Below the pieces are notes generated by a model, which was not told where the DNA came from, did no database searches, and was given only the letters and a program-made list of their open reading frames with translations. Position numbers and translations under genes: made by a program. DNA of 64,000 nucleotides from JASGMR01 sp963664675 (lineage in GTDB: Bacteria; Thermotogota; Thermotogae; Petrotogales; Kosmotogaceae), in contig CAXXLB010000014.1 in NCBI GenBank assembly GCA_963664675.2, positions 558,001-622,000 of the forward strand, written 5' to 3'. Positions 7,959 through 18,500 of this stretch are shown piece by piece (positions within the stretch are counted from its first letter, which is position 1; each line of letters begins with the position of its first letter).

Positions 7959-8505
7959 GAAAAAAAAGATAAAGATTGGTTCTCTTATTTTGTTTATGGT
8001 TATAATGCTTATAATAGTTTTTTTGGGAAAAACTTTGTTCAGTAATTTTTTTGATCAAACTTTGAAAACGGAAATTAATGAAAAAAGTATTATCCTTCTG
8101 TCACAAAATATACAGATAACTGAAGACTTGAAAAAAGATATTGATACAGTTGAAAACGAGATCTTTACTTTGCAAAATATGCAGAAGAGTCTCATAAGGA
8201 AATTGACAAACATAGAAAAATCTCTTGAAGACAGGAGTTTTGGAGGCAAAGTTATTAAAGTTTTCAATGAAATAGTGGGAACAGAATTCGTTTTAGATAC
8301 GATAATTTCACAGATAATAATTAATTCGGGCAGCGGTGAAATAATTTTTTACATATTGAGAGATAATGAAATTGAAGATGAATTAAAAAAACCTGAAAGC
8401 TACGAAGACTTGAATATCAGTTTGGATAAAGTTGGAAGCATAGATTATACGGATACTTTACAGCTGGATTTATATGATCTTAATGTGGGTGATAAAAATG
8501 AATAA
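7930..8505 (+). CDS. PilN-like bitopic pilus assembly protein
   Basis: A PilN-type inner-membrane protein: short basic cytoplasmic N-terminus (KKINFLLNKKKKIKIG), one transmembrane helix (SLILFMVIMLIIVFLGKTLF, about residues 15-34), then a long coiled-coil segment and a small periplasmic domain. PilN normally binds PilM through its N-terminus and pairs with PilO. In-frame starts are GTG 7918, GTG 7921 and TTG 7930. I prefer TTG 7930 because AGAGGTGG at 7913-7920 then sits 9 nt upstream. It overlaps the end of pilM by about 29 bp, consistent with coupled synthesis of direct partners. Assigned from topology and gene order. Confidence 0.7.
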   Translation: MKKINFLLNKKKKIKIGSLILFMVIMLIIVFLGKTLFSNFFDQTLKTEINEKSIILLSQNIQITEDLKKDIDTVENEIFTLQNMQKSLIRKLTNIEKSLEDRSFGGKVIKVFNEIVGTEFVLDTIISQIIINSGSGEIIFYILRDNEIEDELKKPESYEDLNISLDKVGSIDYTDTLQLDLYDLNVGDKNE

Positions 8506-9091
8506 TAATGAAAAAAAAGATTTTAATAATTTTGGTTCAGATAATCTTATGATTGAAGAGACCCCTTCAAATTTTATTCACTTTCAAAGTGAATACAGAG
8601 GCGAATTAGCAAAAAAAATAACATTTTTTAATAAAAAGGGAATTTCGAAAAAAATGGCAATTATAATTTTCGTCGTCTTTTCTGCTCTTTTAGTGGGGTA
8701 TTTCTTTTGGTTTTATCTGTATCAGAATTTTCAATATACTTCCGCTCTTATAAATAAATTATCTGAACTTGAACAGGAGTTTTATAATTATGAAAAATTA
8801 AAAAATCAAATGGATGAACTCATAGACACTTTAGATCAAAAAAGTGATTTGAGTGCTATTACCAGTCTTTTTGGAATAAATAACAGTCCGGGTAATTATG
8901 ATATCAGTTATAAGGGTAGTTCCGAAAATGTTACGGAAATAGTGAAAAAAATATTTTCTGAGCCAAAAATACAAGTTAATAATATTGAGGTTAAGTCTGG
9001 GTTCGGATTTCCAATTTTGCCTAAAAATCTTGAAAGTGAAGGTGCCAATGTCGAATTATCAGGGAATTTAACGATATTAAATTTTGATTAA
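8498..9091 (+). CDS. PilO-like bitopic pilus assembly protein
   Basis: About 197 residues with a cytoplasmic arm of ~50 residues, one transmembrane helix (MAIIIFVVFSALLVGYFFWFY), a coiled coil (LINKLSELEQEFYNYEKLKNQMDEL) and a C-terminal periplasmic domain ending in a beta-rich segment. This is the topology of PilO, which forms the inner-membrane alignment complex with PilN and PilP. ATG 8498 overlaps the PilN stop by 8 bp (ATGAATAA), with GTGGGTGA upstream; a longer in-frame version from 8474 lacks an SD. Inferred from position and topology. Confidence 0.68.
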   Translation: MNNNEKKDFNNFGSDNLMIEETPSNFIHFQSEYRGELAKKITFFNKKGISKKMAIIIFVVFSALLVGYFFWFYLYQNFQYTSALINKLSELEQEFYNYEKLKNQMDELIDTLDQKSDLSAITSLFGINNSPGNYDISYKGSSENVTEIVKKIFSEPKIQVNNIEVKSGFGFPILPKNLESEGANVELSGNLTILNFD

Positions 9092-9106
9092 TATGGGGAT
9101 GTTTGA

Positions 9107-9571
9107 ATGAAGAGAGTGATTTATTTAACATTGATAATAAGCTTAGCGAGTATTGTTATTTCAGCAATTTATTTTTTAAATGTGAGTAATTTTATATTTT
9201 ACCCGGTTCAGGAAATAAACGTTATTTCCAAAAGGATTGATTTTAATAACATAGTCGAAACAGTTGAATTTCAAGATTATTTTAAGCCTCTTTATGCAAA
9301 TACCGATAATTTAGTCAGTTCGCTTATAAACATTGGTGGTGAAGAGAAAAGGATAGATTATTTAGGTTTTTTCAAAGTTAATAATATTGATTACGCTTAC
9401 ATAGAAAGCGAGAACATAAAAAGAAGAGTGAAATCAGGTGATCAGATAAATTTGAAAAATTCTGATGGAACACTTACAAATTATCTGATTTTTGGTATTA
9501 CAGAACAGGTAATTCTTTTGAATGATTTAAATAACGATGAATTTTTAATAGTTAAGAAAAAAATAAAATAA
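9107..9571 (+). CDS. PilP/GspC-like alignment protein
   Basis: A 154-residue protein with an N-terminal hydrophobic anchor (residues 4-27). Its C-terminal segment (LGFFKVNNIDYAYIESE... RRVKSGDQINL... YLIFGITEQVILLND) resembles the homology-region fold of GspC/PilP, which contacts the secretin N0 domain. In type IV pilus systems this gene lies just before pilQ, as here. No lipobox Cys is seen, unlike many PilP lipoproteins, so it is probably anchored by its N-terminal helix as in GspC. ATG 9107 follows GGGGATG. Confidence 0.65.
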   Translation: MKRVIYLTLIISLASIVISAIYFLNVSNFIFYPVQEINVISKRIDFNNIVETVEFQDYFKPLYANTDNLVSSLINIGGEEKRIDYLGFFKVNNIDYAYIESENIKRRVKSGDQINLKNSDGTLTNYLIFGITEQVILLNDLNNDEFLIVKKKIK

Positions 9572-9585
9572 ATGGAGTGATATCT

Positions 9586-12500
9586 ATGAAAAAAATGTTT
9601 TTAATTACCATTTTAATTTTTTTGTCAGTCATAGTATTATCAGCGAATTCTTTAGAATCTTTATATCCTGTCGTTAATGAAGATAATGTTGAAATTAATA
9701 TCGTTGCGAAATCGGAAATTTCTGAAGAGTCGGTTGTCTTTCAATCCAATCCTTCAAAAACGGTTTATTCATTATCTTTGGAAGATTTTACAGGTAGTGA
9801 TATGAATTTGCCGTTCAGAGGTGGAGACGTTGAAGGTCTATGGACAAGACAATATGAGAACAAATATTCTGTAGATGTTGCTTTATTACTACCTCCGGTT
9901 ATCGAGCCCGAAATAAGCATTGAAGGGAATACCATTAAACTCAAATTCTTTGATATAGGTATAGGAATTGATATAGACAGATTTTCTACTTATGGGATGT
10001 ATTTGGAAGATATTATCAGTTATATATTCAATGAAGTTTTAGATATGTCCTATGTTATATCTAATTCCGTCAGTAGTATACCGGTTTCTGTCGGATTCAC
10101 TTCTGAAAAAGTGGAGGATGTTTTGAGAAATGTACTCGTATCCCTGGGAAATAAAATAGGATACGCATATTTAACCGATGGAACTTTTTATATGGCTAAT
10201 CCAGATGAAATAAGTAATTTAGTGAACTCTTTTTGGAAAACATATACGGGTATAGATATCATAAATACTGAAAGTGATGAGAGTGTCGAGGACCAGATAA
10301 AGAGGATACGGGAAGAACTGCCTATAAACAGCTACATAGAGTATTTACCAAATGATTCTTCTATATTGGCGTTTGGGGATTTGAGAACTCATCTTGTTAT
10401 CTCATCTGCACTTTCAATTTCAACTAAGCAGGAGATATACACCGTACCTGAAGTTTCGTTATCTGAAACTGCTTATCTGGGAACGGATTTATACGATAAA
10501 TTCGTTTCGATAGCCAAAAATTTCAATTCATTGTTTTTTAATAATGAGGTTGAGATCAATGAACTTTCAGATTTCAATCAAATATTGATAGACGGCGAAA
10601 GCGAAAAAGTTGATAAAATACTCTCTTATCTTTCTTTATTTGAAGAGATGGTATTGAATGGAAACGCGAATCAACAGAGAAAGATGATAACAATAGAATT
10701 GCCCGAAAACTATAAAATAGTCGAGGATGTCATCAATAACAGTAAAGATGGTATGGAAACCGATGAAAAAACTTTGGTCATTGGAAAGGAAGAGTTGACT
10801 TACGTAGATTTAATCGTAAAAATGGTCGAATTATTTTTAAACGATACGGAAATAATAGTGGATAAATCCTTTGAGGGAATCAGAAGTATTACCTTCGGTG
10901 TTCCTTCCTTTGCAGAAGACGTTTTTAAGGAAATAGTAGAGGACTTAAAGGAAAAATCTGTGAATATAGATTACAGCTTTGTGAATTCGATTGAGCCCTT
11001 TAATGAAGATATTTTTGAAAGTGTAAGACAAATAACAGGGATTATTATAGAACCTTTAGGTGAAAATTCTTTCATTTTGAAGGGAGACAAAAATACAATA
11101 AAAATAGCCAGAGACATGATTGAACAGTTTTCAAATACTCCTTTAAAGTTATTTAAATACACTTATTATGAATTACCTGATGGTGAATCTTTCGAAACGG
11201 CGGAGAAGATTCTTGAAAATTATTTTGTGTTTAAAGGCCTTGGAGAAGATGATTATACGCTGGATCTTACTGGAGATAATTTATTGTATATTGTAGCACC
11301 GGAAAATTATTTAGATGAAGCCATTTCACAACTTGATTACTACAAACCATATATTACATCCAAGGTGTATAAAGATATAGTTCCCACGTATAAAGAGATA
11401 ATGGTGGAATTTTCAAATGAAGAAATAAAAAGCTTGATCACACAGTTGTCTTTTCAGGTTGAGGTTCTTGACATGGGAAATAGAAGGATAATAATCGGAC
11501 CCGAAGATCAAGTCACTGAACTGAACAGAATATTGAGAGAACTTTCAAAGATAAATGAAACACAACAAGAAACTGATAATTCCTCGGAAACAACAACCAC
11601 AGATTCCACTAAAACTACCACGGATATTCCCGTTTCGTCGTCTAAAACTTTTGTGGTTGTAGAAAATTTGATCGATGTGAATTCGCTTGATCCACTCTTT
11701 AAGTCTATGAATGTGGAAGTTGAATTCATTCCACTGGAAAGTAAAACTGTGATGTATGGAACCGAATACGACATAAATAGGGCAAATTCGATCTACGAGC
11801 AGGTCGGAAAATTCTTTGTGAAGGAAGGAAAGACTTTCTTTTTAATGGAATTGGTTCCGGGAACCGATATAGATAAGATCAATGATTTGATGAAAGAGTT
11901 GGAAATTGATGCTCGGGCATCACAAATAGAAGGTCAATTGGTTATTATCGGTTTGGAAGAAGAGGCGTTAAAAGCTAAGGAACTCATAGACAGCATAAAA
12001 GATAATATTGATCCGGATATCGATCAAAAATACTATGAAATAACTCAGGTTCCGACATATACGGATATAGATAATTTGAATGAATCGTTGAAACAGTTGA
12101 ATATAAACGCAGAGATCATTAAGGTTCAATATGAAAAATCACTTGATTCGGAAACCGAGACAACGATATCTTCAAGTGATACCGAATCTGAATCCAATCA
12201 ATATATAAAAAGTTCAAATTATAGTTATGCCAATACTTTATCGGTTATGGTTGTGGGTACAAAAGATGGAGTAACACAAGCAATGGAACTCCTGAATGGG
12301 TTAACCCCAAAGGAAAAGGAAAAAATTCTTGTTGTCAAGACCTTTAAAATAATAGAAGAGAGGACATCAATAACGATTCTGGAAATGAAAGATCTGTTTG
12401 AAAGACTGGGAATAGGAGTTGAAGGAATAGAGATAGGCGGAAAGAAAGTCCTCATAGGAACGGAAGAAGAGATAGGAAAGGGAGAAGAAGTACTAAAAGG

Positions 12501-15500
12501 ATTCGTAATAGAAGGGGAAGAAGAAAAAGATAAGAGCTACGAAGTAATAGCAGGAGGAATAATAGATGAAGGCGAAGTGGCAAAAGTCAAAGAAGTAGCG
12601 GAAAAGACAGGAATAGAGATAGAAATAATAAGCATAGATGGAAAAATAGTACTGATAGGAACAACGAACGACATAAGTGCGACGAAGGGAATAATAACGG
12701 AAATAAACAAAGAAGGGGAAAAAGAAACGGAAGAGTACGAAATACTGGAAAAGATAGGACTGAGTGGAGCAGAAGCGAACACACTCATAGAACAGACAGG
12801 ATTGGGAATAAAAGTAGAAGAAGTTGGAGGAAAAATAGTCTTAGTAGGAGTGAGAGAAGAGATAGAAAAGGCGAAAGAAATCCTGAGCAAATTTGAAGTG
12901 GAAGAAGAAGAAACTGAAAGTGAAAAGACATACAAGACAGTGAAGACCCCTGCAGGATTCGTAAAAGAAGAGATAGAGAAAATACTGAGCAGTCTGGGAA
13001 TAGGAGCAGAGATAGTAGAAACAGGAGAAATAATGGTAATAACGGGAACAGAAGAAGAAGTAGAGAAAGCAGGATCGATAATAGAAGAAGTAGACAGACT
13101 GAGTGTAAAAGAAGAAGGAAAAGAACTGAGATATGAAGTAGTAGAGGGAGAAGGAGTGGAACTGGCGAAAGTAACGGAAGCGCTGGGAAAACTTGGAATA
13201 CCTGCGGAGATAGTTGAAAGTGGAACAAAAATAATGATAATAGGAAGCGAAGATGAAATAGAAGACACGAAAAAACTGGTGGAAACATTCAGGCCGGAAA
13301 CGGAAGACGAAGAAAAAACATATACAATAATAGAAATAAAGACAGGAACAGACACAGAAAAAATGGGAGAAATACTGAACAGATTAGGAATAGAAGCAGA
13401 ACTGGAAGAACTTGAAGGTCAGATAGTAGTAACCGGCTACAAAGAAGAAACAGAAAAAGCTAAAGAAATAATAGAAAGCCTCAACAGAGGAGAAGACGTA
13501 ACAGTAACAAAAGAAACAGTATACGAAATAATAGAAAAGCCTGAAGGATTGGAGACAGTAACAATAGAAGAAGCAGTGAACAACATAGGAACGGGAGCGA
13601 CAGTAAGTGAAGGCGGAGGAAAACTTATAATAATAGGAACAGAAGAAGGAATAGAAAAGACAAAAGAACTGATAGAAAAACTGAAGCCGGAGACAGGAGA
13701 AGAACAGAAAGCATACAAAATAATAGAAGAGAGGACGTCAATAACGATTCTGGAAATGAAAGACCTGTTTGAAAGACTGGGAATAGGAGTTGAAGGAATA
13801 GAGATAGGCGGAAAGAAAGTCCTCATAGGAACGGAAGAAGAGATAGGAAAGGGAGAAGAAGTACTAAAAGGATTCGTAATAGAAGGGGAAGAAGAAAAAG
13901 ATAAGAGCTACGAAGTAATAGCAGGAGGAATAATAGATGAAGGCGAAGTGGCAAAAGTCAAAGAAGTAGCGGAAAAGACAGGAATAGAGATAGAAATAAT
14001 AAGCATAGATGGAAAAATAGTACTGATAGGAACAACGAACGACATAAGTGCGACGAAGGGAATAATAACGGAAATAAACAAAGAAGGGGAAAAAGAAACG
14101 GAAGAGTACGAAATACTGGAAAAGATAGGACTGAGTGGAGCAGAAGCGAACACACTCATAGAACAGACAGGATTGGGAATAAAAGTAGAAGAAGTTGGAG
14201 GAAAAATAGTCTTAGTAGGAGTGAGAGAAGAGATAGAAAAGGCGAAAGAAATCCTGAGCAAATTTGAAGTGGAAGAAGAAGAAACTGAAAGTGAAAAGAC
14301 ATACAAGACAGTGAAGACCCCTGCAGGATTCGTAAAAGAAGAGATAGAGAAAATACTGAGCAGTCTGGGAATAGGAGCAGAGATAGTAGAAACAGGAGAA
14401 ATAATGGTAATAACGGGAACAGAAGAAGAAGTAGAGAAAGCAGGATCGATAATAGAAGAAGTAGACAGACTGAGTGTAAAAGAAGAAGGAAAAGAACTGA
14501 GATATGAAGTAGTAGAGGGAGAAGGAGTGGAACTGGCGAAAGTAACGGAAGCGCTGGGAAAACTTGGAATACCTGCGGAGATAGTTGAAAGTGGAACAAA
14601 AATAATGATAATAGGAAGCGAAGATGAAATAGAAGACACGAAAAAACTGGTGGAAACATTCAGGCCGGAAACGGAAGACGAAGAAAAAACATATACAATA
14701 ATAGAAATAAAGACAGGAACAGACACAGAAAAAATGGGAGAAATACTGAACAGATTAGGAATAGAAGCAGAACTGGAAGAACTTGAAGGTCAGATAGTAG
14801 TAACCGGCTACAAAGAAGAAACAGAAAAAGCTAAAGAAATAATAGAAAGCCTCAACAGAGGAGAAGACGTAACAGTAACAAAAGAAACAGTATACGAAAT
14901 AATAGAAAAGCCTGAAGGATTGGAGACAGTAACAATAGAAGAAGCAGTGAACAACATAGGAACGGGAGCGACAGTAAGTGAAGGCGGAGGAAAACTTATA
15001 ATAATAGGAACAGAAGAAGGAATAGAAAAGACAAAAGAACTGATAGAAAAACTGAAGCCAGAGACAGGAGAAGAACAGAAAGCATACAAAATAATAGAAG
15101 AGAGGACATCAATAACGATTCTGGAAATGAAAGACCTGTTTGAAAGACTGGGAATAGGAGTTGAAGGAATAGAGATAGGTGGAAAGAAAGTCCTCATAGG
15201 AACGGAAGAAGAGATAGGAAAGGGAGAAGAAGTACTAAAAGGATTCGTAATAGAAGGGGAAGAAGAAAAAGATAAGAGCTACGAAGTAATAGCAGGAGGA
15301 ATAATAGATGAAGGCGAAGTGGCAAAAGTCAAAGAAGTAGCGGAAAAGACAGGAATAGAGATAGAAATAATAAGCATAGATGGAAAAATAGTACTGATAG
15401 GAACAACGAACGACATAAGTGCGACGAAGGGAATAATAACGGAAATAAACAAAGAAGGGGAAAAAGAAACGGAAGAGTACGAAATACTGGAAAAGATAGG

Positions 15501-18500
15501 ACTGAGTGGAGCAGAAGCGAACACACTCATAGAACAGACAGGATTGGGAATAAAAGTAGAAGAAGTTGGAGGAAAAATAGTCTTAGTAGGAGTGAGAGAA
15601 GAGATAGAAAAGGCGAAAGAAATCCTGAGCAAATTTGAAGTGGAAGAAGAAGAAACTGAAAGTGAAAAGACATACAAGACAGTGAAGACCCCTGCAGGAT
15701 TCGTAAAAGAAGAGATAGAGAAAATACTGAGCAGTCTGGGAATAGGAGCAGAGATAGTAGAAACAGGAGAAATAATGGTAATAACGGGAACAGAAGAAGA
15801 AGTAGAGAAAGCAGGATCGATAATAGAAGAAGTAGACAGACTGAGTGTAAAAGAAGAAGGAAAAGAACTGAGATATGAAGTAGTAGAGGGAGAAGGAGTG
15901 GAACTGGCGAAAGTAACGGAAGCGCTGGGAAAACTTGGAATACCTGCGGAGATAGTTGAAAGTGGAACAAAAATAATGATAATAGGAAGCGAAGATGAAA
16001 TAGAAGACACGAAAAAACTGGTGGAAACATTCAGGCCGGAAACGGAAGACGAAGAAAAAACATATACAATAATAGAAATAAAGACAGGAACAGACACAGA
16101 AAAAATGGGAGAAATACTGAACAGATTAGGAATAGAAGCAGAACTGGAAGAACTTGAAGGTCAGATAGTAGTAACCGGCTACAAAGAAGAAACAGAAAAA
16201 GCTAAAGAAATAATAGAAAGCCTCAACAGAGGAGAAGACGTAACAGTAACAAAAGAAACAGTATACGAAATAATAGAAAAGCCTGAAGGATTGGAGACAG
16301 TAACAATAGAAGAAGCAGTGAACAACATAGGAACGGGAGCGACAGTAAGTGAAGGCGGAGGAAAACTTATAATAATAGGAACAGAAGAAGGAATAGAAAA
16401 GACAAAAGAACTGATAGAAAAACTGAAGCCGGAGACAGGAGAAGAACAGAAAGCATACAAAATAATAGAAGAGAGGACGTCAATAACGATTCTGGAAATG
16501 AAAGACCTGTTTGAAAGACTGGGAATAGGAGTTGAAGGAATAGAGATAGGCGGAAAGAAAGTCCTCATAGGAACGGAAGAAGAGATAGGAAAGGGAGAAG
16601 AAGTACTAAAAGGATTCGTAATAGAAGGGGAAGAAGAAAAAGATAAGAGCTACGAAGTAATAGCAGGAGGAATAATAGATGAAGGCGAAGTGGCAAAAGT
16701 CAAAGAAGTAGCGGAAAAGACAGGAATAGAGATAGAAATAATAAGCATAGATGGAAAAATAGTACTGATAGGAACAACGAACGACATAAGTGCGACGAAG
16801 GGAATAATAACGGAAATAAACAAAGAAGGGGAAAAAGAAACGGAAGAGTACGAAATACTGGAAAAGATAGGACTGAGTGGAGCAGAAGCGAACACACTCA
16901 TAGAACAGACAGGATTGGGAATAAAAGTAGAAGAAGTTGGAGGAAAAATAGTCTTAGTAGGAGTGAGAGAAGAGATAGAAAAGGCGAAAGAAATCCTGAG
17001 CAAATTTGAAGTGGAAGAAGAAGAAACTGAAAGTGAAAAGACATACAAGACAGTGAAGACCCCTGCAGGATTCGTAAAAGAAGAGATAGAGAAAATACTG
17101 AGCAGTCTGGGAATAGGAGCAGAGATAGTAGAAACAGGAGAAATAATGGTAATAACAGGAACAGAAGAAGAAGTAGAGAAAGCAGGATCGATAATAGAAG
17201 AAGTAGACAGACTGAGTGTAAAAGAAGAAGGAAAAGAACTGAGATATGAAGTAGTAGAGGGAGAAGGAGTGGAACTGGCGAAAGTAACGGAAGCGCTGGG
17301 AAAACTTGGAATACCTGCGGAGATAGTTGAAAGTGGAACAAAAATAATGATAATAGGAAGCGAAGATGAAATAGAAGACACGAAAAAACTGGTGGAAACA
17401 TTCAGGCCGGAAACGGAAGACGAAGAAAAAACATATACAATAATAGAAATAAAGACAGGAACAGACACAGAAAAAATGGGAGAAATACTGAACAGATTAG
17501 GAATAGAAGCAGAACTGGAAGAACTTGAAGGTCAGATAGTAGTAACCGGCTACAAAGAAGAAACAGAAAAAGCTAAAGAAATAATAGAAAGCCTCAACAG
17601 AGGAGAAGACGTAACAGTAACAAAAGAAACAGTATACGAAATAATAGAAAAGCCTGAAGGATTGGAGACAGTAACAATAGAAGAAGCAGTGAACAACATA
17701 GGAACGGGAGCGACAGTAAGTGAAGGCGGAGGAAAACTTATAATAATAGGAACAGAAGAAGGAATAGAAAAGACAAAAGAACTGATAGAAAAACTGAAGC
17801 CAGAGACAGGAGAAGAACAGAAAGCATACAAAATAATAGAAGAGAGGACATCAATAACGATTCTGGAAATGAAAGACCTGTTTGAAAGACTGGGAATAGG
17901 AGTTGAAGGAATAGAGATAGGTGGAAAGAAAGTCCTCATAGGAACGGAAGAAGAGATAGGAAAGGGAGAAGAAGTACTAAAAGGATTCGTAATAGAAGGG
18001 GAAGAAGAAAAAGATAAGAGCTACGAAGTAATAGCAGGAGGAATAATAGATGAAGGCGAAGTGGCAAAAGTCAAAGAAGTAGCGGAAAAGACAGGAATAG
18101 AGATAGAAATAATAAGCATAGATGGAAAAATAGTACTGATAGGAACAACGAACGACATAAGTGCGACGAAGGGAATAATAACGGAAATAAACAAAGAAGG
18201 GGAAAAAGAAACGGAAGAGTACGAAATACTGGAAAAGATAGGACTGAGTGGAGCAGAAGCGAACACACTCATAGAACAGACAGGATTGGGAATAAAAGTA
18301 GAAGAAGTTGGAGGAAAAATAGTCTTAGTAGGAGTGAGAGAAGAGATAGAAAAGGCGAAAGAAATCCTGAGCAAATTTGAAGTGGAAGAAGAAGAAACTG
18401 AAAGTGAAAAGACATACAAGACAGTGAAGACCCCTGCAGGATTCGTAAAAGAAGAGATAGAGAAAATACTGAGCAGTCTGGGAATAGGAGCAGAGATAGT